DNA of 64,000 bases from Clarireedia homoeocarpa (GCA_001465935.1 LNKV01000056.1:1-64000); one strand, 5' to 3'; counted from the stretch's first letter, positions 23,768 to 35,444 are shown. The notes: generated by a model not told the origin, from the sequence alone. Numbers and translations are program-made.

Positions 23768-25633
23768 CTAACATTTGCTATCCCTCATTTCTCTTTTCGA
23801 TTTCCTTCTTTCCTCCTCCAGTCCTCGTTTAACATCTTCAGCCTCAATACCTGTTTCCGTGACCTTATGCTCCTTTGACAGCACCTTATCCTGTACACAC
23901 AAACTACACAAAATTGAAAGAGATCCCAGCACAACGTACATAATCCACATGTCTAACATAGCCTTCAAAAATGCGTTTTGCGCAATTGTTCTCGCCCGTT
24001 CCGGAAGTGCTCCAATTACTTCGACATTTGCAACCGCGCTATGACCAGTTAGTAGCTCTGCCACAGAAGAGCCAACTTCTGAAATTAGCATGGCCTGCTG
24101 GCTTTGCATTGTGTTCTGAAAGATGGCAGTACTGATAACGATGGTTATGGATGCTGAAAGGTTATTTAAGAAGTTAAAGGTCGAAGCGGCTGCTGCGTGA
24201 TCCGCTTGAGAAGATGATGCCTGCACCGCGAGAATGGGGCATTGGAAATTAGGGCCAATGCCAATACCAGCAACAATTTGGTAGATAATTATCTTAGCCC
24301 ATCGGTAGTCTTGGGAGAGGTTGATAAAAAGTCCGAAGCCTAGGGTCATGATACAAGTCGCCAGGCGCATAACGACGAGATATTTTCCGGTACTGCGTAC
24401 CACTAGACCTGCTGTACAGTTGCTGATTGAAAGTGATAGCGTGAGAGGTAGTAGATAAATTCCAGACATGAGCGGTGTGGCTCCTAAAACTCCTTGAAAA
24501 TATAAAGGCAGGAAATATGCTCCACCAACAAGGCACATACTATGGAAGCAGCACACTCCTAGAGCGGAGATGCTTGTGCGGTTGCTTAACACGCGTACAG
24601 GAATTAAGGGGTATTTAGCAGCTTTAAATTCTACTAGGGCAAAGATCACTAGTAAGAATACGCCGCAAATGAGAAAGCTGAGAATAATAGGGGAGGCCCA
24701 GGAGTGTTCGACACCGCCCATCTGTAAGCCCAAAAGTAAGAGTACGGCTCCAGTGATCATCAAGAAACTACCGACCCAATCTATTCTTTTGATGCCTTCC
24801 CTGAACTTTATTTTAGGTGTATGAACCTTGAGCTTGAACAGGATGACGAGTGCAGAAACTGCCGTGCAAGGAACTAGAAAACTCAGTTGTAAGTTTAGAA
24901 TGAAGTGTTTGGGAATATTGAGTACATACGGTTGATGAAAAAGCACCATTTCCAAGACGCTCTCGTTGTTAATATGCCTCCTAAAAGCGGTCCGATAGCG
25001 CTTGCAAAAGCCCAAGTCATGCCGATGATTCCAAAATAAAGGGGCCGTTCTCTGATGGCTGTTAGCAATCAATTCCACCCATAGTCAATTTCTACATGCC
25101 TCATGGAGAAAGAGTCCGAAATACATATAGACACCAATATGCTTATGCCACCGCCTCCAATTCCTTGGAATGATCTCGCCAGAATCAACCAGATCATTGT
25201 CGTCGCAGTACCGCACAGTAAGCTGCCAACAAAGAACACCGTGATAGCAAGCAGTAAGAGGGGTTTTCGGCCCCAAATATCGCTCAGTTTGGCCCATACT
25301 GGCACTGTCACAGCCGTTGCAAGGACGTACGCAGATCCAATCCAGGCGTAGCCCGCTGCCGAGTGTAGCTGGGATGTAATGGCTGGCAGCGCAGTTGTAT
25401 TTATGGTTGTGTCGAGAGCGACGAGAATGTTTGCTAGCTGTTTCTTGTTTAATAAATTTGACTCGCACGGTCTGTATTGGATTGCGCAAGAGAGGTCTCA
25501 CCGACAAGGCCGACATCAATAAAACCTTTTCAAATTTTTTCTGTGTCGTGCTGAACTCTTCCGCTGGCACTCTTTCCTCATTCTCGGAATTAGTAATGCA
25601 GGAGGGCAGTTGCTTCTCGGTACTGGAAGGCAT
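23768..25633 (-). CDS. MFS transporter, DHA2 (14-helix) drug/toxin efflux family
   Basis: Four exons: 25633-25502, 25437-25100, 25051-24930 and 24873-23768, giving 565 residues. It has MFS motif A (WAKLSDIWGRKP), the antiporter motif C (SAIGPLLGGIL) after helix 4, and enough hydrophobic segments for about 14 helices. The tail is cytosolic and basic (EEERRKSKREMRD). DHA2 proteins export drugs and secondary metabolites by proton antiport in the plasma membrane. The second intron appears to use a GC donor (GCATGT). This joins SFSM-R to ERPLYFG in the normal family order, while reading on runs into a stop. The promoter holds the CGG/TGGGGGTG element also found upstream of the PhyH gene, so co-regulation is likely. 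Confidence 0.88.
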
Positions 25634-26190
25634 TTTTCAGGCAATCTCGATCAATAGCAAGCAGGGCCTGAGAATATGAAGTATTTCCTTCAAGTACTCG
25701 TTGTGCGGGAAAATTTTAAAGTAGATATTTTCCTGTTCTTAGTCGAAGATATATCTGAAAGAGCTACTCAATGTAGCCCGGAATACAGTACTTTAATGTA
25801 GTATATAACCCACTCTCCGCTGATTGGTTTCTCTATTCTCCGTCTATCTAGTGGTATGTGTCTACGGATTTCCAGATTAGATTCATTCTTCTCGGCGTTT
25901 CTTGCATATCTGCTTCGGCTCGGTGGGGGTGCTCGGCGACATCAAAAGCAGGGGTTCTATGACCCTGGCGGCCAAGTTCTTCCCAGTAAGATGAAACTGA
26001 GCAGAAAGAATTTAGTAGCGATAAATATAAAAATTTAATAGTTGCAAAATACAAATTAACTATTATATAACTTTCGAGAAAATATAATATTTCATTTCAT
26101 AGCTCGCTATTTGTAAGCTCCCATATCTCCTTATTATAGCGTCATAATTTTGATTTTTCCTCTGTAAGAAGAAAGCTGCTAGCCTGTTTT
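25634..26190. promoter_or_regulatory. Promoter of the DHA2 transporter (also 3' flank of the next MFS gene)
   Basis: This spacer lies upstream of the start at 25633 and downstream of the following MFS stop. It holds one copy of the CGGCTCGG plus TGGGGGTG element and a nearby GCTCGGCGAC. No gene is seen. Confidence 0.5.
25916..25931 (+). promoter_or_regulatory. CGGCTCGG-TGGGGGTG element upstream of the DHA2 transporter
   Basis: Sixteen bases join the same two halves (CGGCTCGG and TGGGGGTG) that are separated by three bases in the PhyH promoter repeat. It lies about 285 bp from the transporter start codon. Sharing of both halves makes chance unlikely, but binding by the neighbouring Zn2Cys6 protein is inferred. 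Confidence 0.5.
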
Positions 26191-28059
26191 CTACCCCATA
26201 CTAGCTTTGTTGATGTCTTCTACAGCAGTCCATGGAGCGACAAACTTCCTAATCCGCTTCCCAGAGAGGTAAACTGCAACACCAAGTACTCCGAAAATAC
26301 CTGTGAGTCCTCCAAAAAGACCGAATGCACCGTTATAACCATAGTTGGAGTAAAGTGAAACTGTGCCATAGCTGAGGCAGAAACTGATTACGCCGCGCAT
26401 AGCGCAGATAACCACTAGGGAAGATGCAGGTCTTGTGGGATAAGCATCGAGCAAATAGGTTATACCAGCCATGTTTGCGCCAATGAAAGTAAAATAATCT
26501 AGCGAAAAAGTGAGCAGTAGGCATAAAAGGAGTACGGTGTGTAGAAACTTACATCCATTTAGAGAGAAAACGATTGCCATCCAGTTGTATCGTTCAGGGA
26601 AAGTAGCAGCTTGTCCATATATGACAACGAAAATGATACCCAAGAGAAGAGGGATGATAAGTGGGAGGAGTCGGTGCTCTGGTTCATGAATACCACCATT
26701 GCGGTGGGCCAAAAATTTGACAATAATATCCGAACCGTAACCGAGCATTGGAACGCCAATGAAGGCAACGACAACTTGTCCCGCTTGAGCAACGCTGATA
26801 TATTTATCGGCCCAGTGGAAGGGTCCACTAAGAACATTGCCGTAGGTTACACCCATCGCAATGTTAACGCCCAAGAAAACACCATTCATACTGACGACCC
26901 AAATCACATTTGGAAAGAAAAACAACTGGAACATGTGCTTGACGCAGTAAAGAGCCTCGCTCCAATCGGCCTTGTTGACAAAAATACGCATGTCTGATTG
27001 CAATGTACGTGGCAGATAGTTGACAGTATCAAGAATCCGCTCATCTTTGTCTGTCATGATTCGAGCAGCTTGCTTTGGATTCTCTGGATCAGAGTTAGGA
27101 ACTAGGGAGCTGGTGTTGCCATGTTCGATAGTCGTGCCTTTATAAGCAGTCAGAGGGCGTATGTATTTGGTCTCCGGAACGAAGAGAATGGCCATAATCA
27201 AGACAACTCCACTGAGTCCTGCGAACAAATAGTACCAGGCCCGCCAGCCAATTGTTGACGCGATATAACTAGTCAAAATAATGAAAGTGCCGCTTATTAC
27301 CGTTTGAATCGATGAGAAAAACTGCTGGTACCTGGCACGTTCGTGGAGGAAAAAAACTTCCTTGGACACACAGTAAGCGAGGAATGAAATGGACAAGGAA
27401 GGAGCTCACAGAGATCATCAAGGGACATAAAGCTTCACTCTGACCAGCAGCCAACCCAAGAATACATCTTGCAGTAAAGTGCTCCGCATAACTTGTATTG
27501 GTAGCGCAAAAAATCAAGGACGCTACCTGAACGACACAAGAAACAAGGAACACTGGTCGACGGCCAACTGCAAGAGCAATAGGCATGGAAATCATATTGC
27601 CTATCCCCATGAAAAGAGATGGATCTGTGAACATTAGCTTCTATCTTTGCGAATAGAAGAGAATAATTTACAAGTCAACAATGCACTAATGTCATCGTAG
27701 GTCTTTCCTTGTGCGGTATATCCGGGAATAAAGAAAACCAACATTCCTCCCAACCCAGAGACAGCCGTAAGTCCCATAGTGGAATCTAAAATGATAATAT
27801 GTTAACATTTGTGCAATTAGCCTAGTCTGGTGTACCTAGACGCACACAAGCAGGTACAGCTCAAGATCACTAGCTTATGCCACACGGCTATATTGAGAGG
27901 ATCCCTTGGATCTTGACTAGGAGCAGGAATCAAAATGACTCCCTCATCGCAGGTGAGCTGCACAGTTCCATCGTGCTTTCTTTCAGTCATTTTAGCCCCA
28001 TCATCAGTGCTAAATTCAATGTGTTCTTCGATAGAGGAGGCTTTCGATTTGTGCTCCAT
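26191..28059 (-). CDS. MFS transporter, DHA1-like (12-helix)
   Basis: Five exons: 28059-27846, 27785-27672, 27624-27410, 27360-26553 and 26498-26191, giving 552 residues. The hydrophilic N-terminus leads into SQDPRDPLNIAVWHK, the usual DP-N-W-like entry to the first helix of fungal DHA1 transporters. Motif A-like AVGRRPVFL and the following RCILGLAAGQSEAL are clear. A cytosolic loop of about 80 residues separates the two helix bundles, and the end is KRIRKFVAPWTAVEDI. It probably moves a small organic molecule across the plasma membrane; direction and substrate cannot be read. It is divergent from the CocE-like hydrolase, and both flank a shared promoter. Compared with the DHA2 gene it has a clearly different layout, so the two are not duplicates. 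Confidence 0.85.
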
Positions 28060-29135
28060 GATGTTTTGAGGAGTAGTGCTAAGTCAGCACTGTCAACTCT
28101 TAGCGATTGGTGATGTCTAGTGGTGGAATCGTGTCCAAGAGTTCTGTTCAAGTCGCTCATCCAATAGCGGTTGAAAATATATTATTGTTGTGGTTATGGT
28201 TTGTAATTTCTTTGGCCGAACAACCTGTTGATATGGCAGCAACGGCCATGTTTTAAGTATCTGAGTATCTTTCCCTTTCCTAAAATCTTGCTGGAGCTTG
28301 AACACCCTTTCAATATGCATCCTCCATCCTGGCATATCTTTGATGCCAAAATTGCTCCTGAGTAAGCCCCGAAATGCGGGGTTTGTGGGGTTTGCGGGGT
28401 TTGCGGGGTTTTGAGGGGAAGACGTATTAAGGTTTGATTATTTATGGAAATTTGAACAATATAACCTCGACACCGAACTAATGCTCCGAGCCAAGCCCGA
28501 CACCCGCCCCGAACGATGCTCCGTGTTAATAGAACATCTAGCAGGATTGGGATACGCTGCCGAAGATCATGTATGCGGAGTGCTGCAGGTCGCGTAGGAC
28601 TACCCCAGGCCTGGATTCAAGTCAAGCCAATCAATATTTATCACGATTGACTCTTTTCAGCATCCACATGCCTGAAGCGTGCCGCTCGGGGTCTCATTTA
28701 GGACTTACTCTCGGTCCCGCAGCATAAGAGCCAAATATTTACCTATACTCCGAGATCAGTTATAGCGTAACGCAAAGGCTCTACTACCCTTCGATAGGTG
28801 GAGCTATCTCTCCGTGGGGACCTAGTAACCTTATACTACCCACATTCCGGGATCTAGAAGCATGAAAATCACGTTCTAACAGGACGCAACGCGACAAAGG
28901 CCGATGGTGGAGGAACGGTGTAGGCTCCATGGCAAGCTCCGCGGCAGGATTCGGGGGCTATTAGCTTCATACAGATGAAGGTCCTCTACCGTGCAGCTAC
29001 CTCTGACCACTACCCTCATCCGTCAATTCAAATTGAGATGTAACTAAAGCAAAGACTTCGGCTACAAAAATAAAACGACACTTCAAAGGTATTATCTTAC
29101 CCTCCTCATTCATCACACAGAAACCTGTCTTTGAA
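28060..29135. promoter_or_regulatory. Divergent promoter region, MFS / CocE-like hydrolase
   Basis: A 1.08-kb spacer between two divergent start codons. It contains a run of five GGGG tracts (28378-28418) and, on the minus strand, GGCTCGGAG (28484-28492), a match to part of the PhyH promoter repeat. No ORF is supported. Confidence 0.5.
28378..28418 (+). repeat. Five GGGG runs with 9-bp period (G-quadruplex-capable)
   Basis: GGGG occurs at 28378, 28387, 28396, 28405 and 28415, separated by TTTGT/TTTGC-type linkers. Four-base G runs with 5-6-base loops meet the usual G-quadruplex pattern. The 9-bp period indicates slippage origin. Confidence 0.75.
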
Positions 29136-30970
29136 ATGCCATCTCCAGTCCAAATCGCACGGAAGCGCATCGCTGAGCCCAAAATCGGCGAGAATGGATA
29201 CCAAGGCTTCCAACCCGGAAAGATAGAAGTCCTGCCTGCTGGCTGGAATGGTCACAATGCGAAGCCACTGAAAAGCGACATTCGTGTACTTCATGATGTT
29301 GAAATCGTGGTCCGTGATGGCTGTAGGCTCTATGTCGACATATACAGACCTGAAAGCATTTCGGAAAAGATTCCAGCCATCCTCAGTTGGTCTTTCTATG
29401 GCAAAAAGTACAGTGCCTTAGAAATGCTTCCCATGTGCGTATGGAACTGCTGTGTCCCCAGATCAGATCTCAGCGGCCTTGAGAAGTTTGAAGGTCTGGA
29501 TCCCGCGACATGGTGCCCCAAGGGTTATGCCATCGTGAGTGTCGATACACGAGGAGCGGGAAACAGCGATGGAGAAATCTGTGTCATGGGCCAGCAGGAT
29601 GCCGAAGATGGCTATGATGTTGTTGAGGCAATCGCCAAAATGGATTGGTGCAACGGCTCTATTGGAATGGCCGGCAACTCAGCCCTTGCGATTTCTCAAT
29701 GGTTCATTGCTGCACAACAGCCTCCGTCGCTAAAAGCAATCGCGCCCTGGGAGGGATCCGGCGACATTTACCGTGAGCAGTTCTGCCGTGGAGGTTGGTT
29801 TTCAATGAGCAATTTTGATTTGATCGCAAAAGCTATTGTCCGTGGCCAATCACACTCGGGCTTAGAAGACTTTGAAGAGATGTATCGACGATCCCCAGTC
29901 TCTAGTCCTTTCTGGGAAGACAAGAGAGCCGATATGACGAAGATCAAATGCCCAGCATACATTCGCGGCTCTGATGTAAGCTCAATCCACACCATGGGAT
30001 CCATTCGTGCCTTCCTCGAAATTCCCCACAACGAGAAATGGATCCATTGGGGAAGCAAGCAGGAATGGTATGAACTTTACAGTATACCACATGCTATGGA
30101 GGAGCTGACTACTTTCTTCGACCGCTATTTGAAGCATAAAGAAAACGACTGGCTCAAAACTCCAAAGGTTCGCTGGTCTGCTCTCCAATTTGGAGACCGC
30201 GAAGCCATCGACGACATCGTACTTGAAGACTTCCCCGCTCCTGACACACAATACCGAGAGCTTTTTCTTTACAATGGCAAGCTTCATGACAAACCCCAAA
30301 AGGATTATGCCTTCATTTCCTACGACTCTGAAAAGCATGAATCATTTGCCGAGTTTTCACACACTTTCGACTCAAAAGCCCGTCTGATCGGTCTTCCGAA
30401 GGTTATCTTATACATGTCCTGCAACGACAGAGATGATTTCACCGTGTTTGTCATTCTACGGAAGAAGGGTAAAGATGGAAAAGATTTGATGCATTTAAAC
30501 TTCCCCTTTTCTGCAACGCCTGTCAAGAGCATTGATGAAATCCAAACCAAGGATCGAGCTAGCCTCAACCTTCACCTCGGATCAACCGGTATTCTACGCG
30601 CTTCTCACCGCGCTATCGATGCTTCACGTAGCATTCATCCTCAATTCCCTTTTCACCCTCACAAGTGTCAAGAGAAAGTACCACCAGGGACAATTGTGAA
30701 ACTTGAGATTGGCATTTGGGCTATGGGTGTTGACTTCGAGGCTGGAGAGGCAATAAGTGTTAGAGTATGTACTTCTGTTTTCAGTTATCTCTTGTTCAGT
30801 AGTTGCTAACATTCAGGTGTCCATAGGTTGGGGGTCAGTATCCAAGCATCGACGAGTATAAAAGCTTTTCTGGACCAAGGCCTGATCACGAATTGAATAA
30901 AGGGAAACATTTTATTCATTCTGGTGAAGATTATCCTAGCTCAGTTATTTTGCCATTTATTAACTTTTAG
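29136..30970 (+). CDS. CocE/NonD (X-Pro dipeptidyl-peptidase S15-like) alpha/beta hydrolase
   Basis: Two exons, 29136-30764 and 30827-30970, give 590 residues. The S15 pattern is present in order: VRDGCRLYVDIYRP strand pair, ILSWSFYGKK, GYAIVSVDTRGAGNSDG before the nucleophile, then IGMAGNSALAISQWF with the catalytic Ser in GNS. The PAYIRGSD strand follows and KWIHWG lies where the catalytic His is expected. The C-terminal jelly-roll (residues about 350-590) ends RVGGQYPSIDEYKSFSGPRP. The acceptor CCATAG was chosen because only it keeps that ending in frame. No signal peptide is seen. Family members hydrolyse esters or amides such as acylated small molecules. Placement next to two transporters suggests a role in the same pathway, either catabolic or tailoring. 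Confidence 0.86.
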
Positions 30971-32009
30971 ATTTTATATTGAAATATATAAAGAGTTTAT
31001 AAACTGAATAAAATAACGATATTTGATATTGAATTTTTATAATTAGCGAAGAAGTTATTAAAAATTTAGGATTACTGTCGTGCTCAGTACCAGATTCCTA
31101 GTGATTAATTTTCTCCTTACTTGGCAAATAACCCACCTAGTCTGAGAGCTTGGGGTACTCCTTGTTGTAATCTTACTCACTCTAATATATTTCTATCTGG
31201 AAAACTCAACGGTCAGAACCCTCTAATATGCCACAATTTCTCTTTCCTTAACTCACGTTTCTGGGGGGATCTCAATATCAAATAGTTTTTGCAGTGTTTA
31301 GTATAATAGAACATTAAGATTAAATATAAATTAAGAAATAAATATAACAATATAACCAAGAAAAGAAATTAAAGACCTTAGTATTAACAACTGTACCAAG
31401 ATTAAGATATATATATTATCCCAATTAGATCAAGTATATGATTAATAAGGGACAGTTAAGAAGAGGTGAAGGATAGAGAGGCTGAGCATATAGCACGTTA
31501 CAATTGTGAGGGGCAACTGCTGAAGGGAACTGTGAAACCAAATATAAGCCCAAATTGTCACTTCTCTAGAAGTGATGTCATTTTTGGAGTTTTCACAGGA
31601 ACAACAGAGATTTTATACAGCTGGGTTGACAAATATAAGTTCACTGTACTAGATTAAAAATCTAATCTTATATGTATGTTTTAAATTGTACACACGCATC
31701 TCGACCGGCTGGCAGCCATTTAACTGCCTATCAAGCAATACTCAATGCACGAGGTGTATCATCGAATCATCCGCTTGGAGATAGTAAAACATCTCGTAGG
31801 ATCAGCATCACCCTTGGTGTCCGGGAAACAGAGTAAATATGATAATAACAATTGTGCTCCTGGATGCCCCTCGTGGGGAGCTGCGAATATTGAACTCCAT
31901 CTATGGTTCGGACTTTGAACAACTCTCTAAAGGATATGGTGTATGCCGCTGCGGCGAGGTGACATCCATCAGTTGAGTCACTTGATTTCAGACTGCTTCC
32001 CAAGACTGT
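30971..32009. other. Gene-free spacer, possibly the lost 5' part of a P450
   Basis: AT-rich sequence with no supported ORF lies between the hydrolase and the P450 remnant. The N-terminal two thirds of a P450 would be expected in the last kilobase but I cannot read it, so it is deleted or strongly mutated. Confidence 0.45.
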
Positions 32010-32853
32010 AATTGACATGCAACCACAACATTCCAAGTTCGCTAATGATGGGATTGATGCAGATCTCAATCTCGAAAAACAAAAGCCGGATTTCATCACT
32101 TCCTTCATGAAGAATAATGTTGACTTTCATATGGTTTCATTGAAGAAGACCCAATCGAATCTAGCCATATTGATCGCGGTTGGGGCCGATACTACCGCCA
32201 CGTCGCTCAGTGGAACGATGCTTTGTCTCGTCCAAATCCCTCGAAAGTCACAAAGCTGACTGATGAAATTAGAGAACGATTCAAAACCGAGGATAAAACA
32301 ACAGTCGCAGCAGTTCGTGATCTTCCTTATCTTAACGCCATTTTGAACGAAGGATTAAGGCTCACAAATCCGGTACTGAGGGGTTTGCCCCGAATCATGC
32401 CCAAAGGCGGAGATATGTGTGCTTGTACTTTCCTACCAGAAGGAGTAAGCCTTCCACCATTTCTGTCAGAGCTTACAGGATTGACCAGAATAGGCAAGCA
32501 TATCTGTTCGACTGCATGCCATGAACCGTTCTGAAAATAACTTCAATTCCCCAGCTGAGTTCGTTGCTGAGCGCTGGTTACCAGTGGGTATTCGGCCTTC
32601 ACAATTCGACAACGAACGACTTCGCGTCAGCAACCTATTCAACCTTGGACATTCGAACTGTATTGGAAAAAGTCTCGCCTGGGAGGAGCTATGTATTGTA
32701 CTTACAAGGTTATTCTGGAGGTTCGATATAACCGAAGTAGGTGAAAGATTAGATTGGACGAGATTGAAGACACCTATGATCATTCAAAAAGAACCGATGC
32801 TGGTGAAAATCCAGGTCAGAGATGGTATTGAGGGGATGAAGAAGGCATTGTAA
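32010..32853 (+). pseudogene. Cytochrome P450 remnant (C-terminal half)
   Basis: The reading begins around a PDFITSFMK stretch and shows the I-helix signature VGADTTATS, the K-helix ExxR (NEGLRL), a PERF-like AERWLP and the haem loop FNLGHSNCIGKS. Several breaks are present. The frame shifts by one base near 32231-32240 (a missing A fits best). The haem loop has Ser where the family has the conserved Arg. No N-terminal membrane anchor or first half is found. An intron at about 32443-32493 (GTAAGC to AATAG) still joins the last two parts in phase. The type resembles the CYP65/trichothecene-hydroxylase-like group, which is uncertain. It is a decayed gene at the edge of the oxidative cluster. 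Confidence 0.72.
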
Positions 32854-33031
32854 TTGCTATGTCGCTCTATCTGTAATAGTACATTTCCTTCAGCTCCTGT
32901 ATCACATATCACTTTCCTCAGCGCTTCAGCTACCAGTCTAATACATAGAATGAAGGTTTCCTCAAAGCGATTATATACAGACATTAGTAGTAAAGTACAT
33001 TAAAAACAATTCTATCTTCCATGTGAACTCT

Positions 33032-34212
33032 CTAACAAGCACTCATCGCCGAGTCCCCAATAACAATTCCTAGTCCAGCAGCTGCTGCACTAACCCCGCC
33101 TGTAGTGGCAGCCGAAGCAGCAGTAAAAGCAGCCTTGATCGCAATGCTGAGTGCGTTCTCGCTTTTGCACTCATTTCCTTTCTTGACAGTAAATACAACT
33201 GTGTCTCTATCCTCCCAATCAAGCGTTGCCTGTGCCGCCACCTGCACCTGGACTTTGATTTCCTTGGGAAAAGGAATCATATGTGTAGCCTTAGCCATCA
33301 GCCTATTCCCGGAGGGCCATGCCATTGCATCTGAGCGGGTTTGTCAGTCCTTGTCATTTGGATAGGTCTCTGAGTAGTGTTCAGCTTACCACTAATCTTG
33401 TCCTTTGACCATAGCTGAGGAAGCATTTTCTCAGCAACCAAATCCGCAATCTTGTCAATGCGGTCGGCTTCAAAATATGGGTCTCCTTCTTTCTCCATAC
33501 GGTTGATTGAGTAAGTCATCATGTAGTCTTTGCTGCCGATCTTGTAACCTTCTCCATCAGCCGCATTGCTTTTGTAGTGATCCTTCAAACCGCGGAATGC
33601 CCTCTTGACCTGCTCCATCACCTCATAATCATTCTCAATATCGTAAGTTTGGTGCCCAATAAATGGGATACTTTGCATAGTACTGTAAGTGGCAACGATA
33701 GTTCGGCGGATCTGGCGCGACTCTCGAGTGCAGCAGTATTTCGCGTTACACTTGATGTACATTTTTTCTCCATAGTCCTGTTTGCAAGACATGGCCGAGT
33801 TGTTGTAACAGCGCATATGAGCTCCGTTAAGATCCGCATACCCTGTGACAAAAGTATTATTGTCTCCTCGTTCCTCGAGCCCCCACACCTTGAATTGTTT
33901 CTTGTCGAGAGTTCCTTTGATGGGATTGCTCTCCGTGCCGGACTTCCAGTCCACCGGATGGCTTTTGTCCCCTGGGTTTGACGCAAAGCTTTCGTGGAAC
34001 TGCTTTCCCTTGATGGAGTCTTCAAGGTTCTTGAAGTACCAGAGCTTATCATCTCTCCCGTTTGGTATGGCATCGTTGCCTTTGACATATTTAAAGCATG
34101 TTGTGAGGAAGACTGCTTCGTCTAGTCGTTCGTCCTCACGTTGTAAAATTAGGGTACCGAGTACCAGCGGCATAACCGTGATGACAATGGCAGTATACCT
34201 CGAGAGATACAT
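33032..34212 (-). CDS. Secreted or membrane-anchored protein of unknown family
   Basis: Two exons, 34212-33390 and 33330-33032, give 373 residues. The ATG at 34212 was chosen because it directly precedes a signal-peptide-like segment (TAIVITVMPLVLGTL); the longer frame begins with TTG. The body is hydrophilic with four close Cys (MRCYNNSAMSC, then KCNAKYCC) and a conserved-looking HESFAS and DKLWYFKN. The last exon is basic and then turns into a long Ala/Gly/Thr-rich hydrophobic stretch (AAFTAASAATTGG, then VSAAAAGLGIVIG). No family is recognised. A secreted effector, a cell-wall protein or a membrane-active protein are all possible. The intron is 59 bp with a GTAAGC donor. Confidence 0.7.
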
Positions 34213-35444
34213 TATATCAGGGTATAAAAGAATAAGAAAAGACAGAATTATGAAGATAGAATTAAATGATTGAGAGACAAAGAATTGTGAAGGCAGAGGG
34301 AAAATGATAGACAAAACTGTCTGGATGAATAAAAATTAATGAAACATACTTCCCATTATATAACCGTCAATTGGATTCCGCCAATGCTCTCAGCCTTTTT
34401 AGGATATGAAGCAATTTCCTCAACCTTGCATTCTTACATAGACGATGATATGCGATCATTGGGAAATCGGCGCAGCAAGAAAGGTGGAAACGATGGACGG
34501 CGACCTCAAAATCTTGCCAAGTACCGACAGTAACTTAGTTACGGAGTCCCCGTTGTATGCGATGAAGCAGCTGAATCTGATGTGGGTATCGTGAAAGAGT
34601 CCTCATTGGTGAGGATTGCCCCCCCACTATGAAGGATGTAGATAAAGCTTACAATACTCTTGGCACATATGACATGAGATTGTTTCGACTTGCTTTCAGC
34701 AGCGTGGAGAGAACCACCGAACCGGCGCTGTCCGGTGTTTGACCACGATCCTATGACATATACATTTCATAAACCATGACGCCCAGAGACCGTCTTCCTG
34801 AATGCCCAGTCTTTGAAGGCAAAACAAAACAATCATTGTTTATTTGGAGAAAAAAAAGGGGGGGTTCACCTGCTCATGTATCGATACACCTCGGTCATCA
34901 AAGTACCTTCGTGATGTAAGCTTGCTTGTCTTCATCACTACGCCAGGCTGTGGCAGCTCGTCAATGCACGCCGGCTGATACAGCAACTCAAAAGTAACCA
35001 ATCATTGTGGTTCCAGTTAGATTCTGTGTTATAGCTTTACTGATTACGAGTTAAGTAAGCAAGTACTGGCAAGCTGCATCAGTGCACCAGGTACGCATCG
35101 CGCGTACAGAGGGGTTGTGAGCAGTTGGGTACATCAGCAAGGAGGTCATCTAACTAGACTGATCGACCGCTTGAGTCCCAACTTATTCCAGGCCAATGGT
35201 TCTTTGAAAGAGGAAGATCGAGATCGCATTGGGTTTCTAATCAGGATCGATATATCAACCTTAAAATCTCAAGGGTTCTACTATCATCAGACAAACCATA
35301 CATTTTCTTCTTCTCTCCTTTCACGAAAAGTTCCTTCGCACCAAGTGCTCGATGAATTATAATCAAGTTGCATGGTGCAAATTTGAACTGAAATTCACCA
35401 GTGTGAAAATCCAAAAGTGACGCCAGTTCTGGAGAAGTGACTAT
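34213..35444. other. Gene-free spacer
   Basis: About 1.2 kb without a supported gene. Short open frames (34339-34533, 35117-35362) lack motifs, signal peptides or splice support. A short run of A and G bases lies at about 34850-34865. Confidence 0.5.

Noticed and set aside
21608..28826. GGGGACCTAG shared by the PhyH and hydrolase promoters
   Set aside because: One shared 10-mer between two kilobase-size regions is expected by chance.
33577..34273. Plus-strand and alternative minus-strand ORFs over the unknown secreted protein
   Set aside because: They are shadows; the chosen minus-strand frame has a signal peptide and an in-phase intron.
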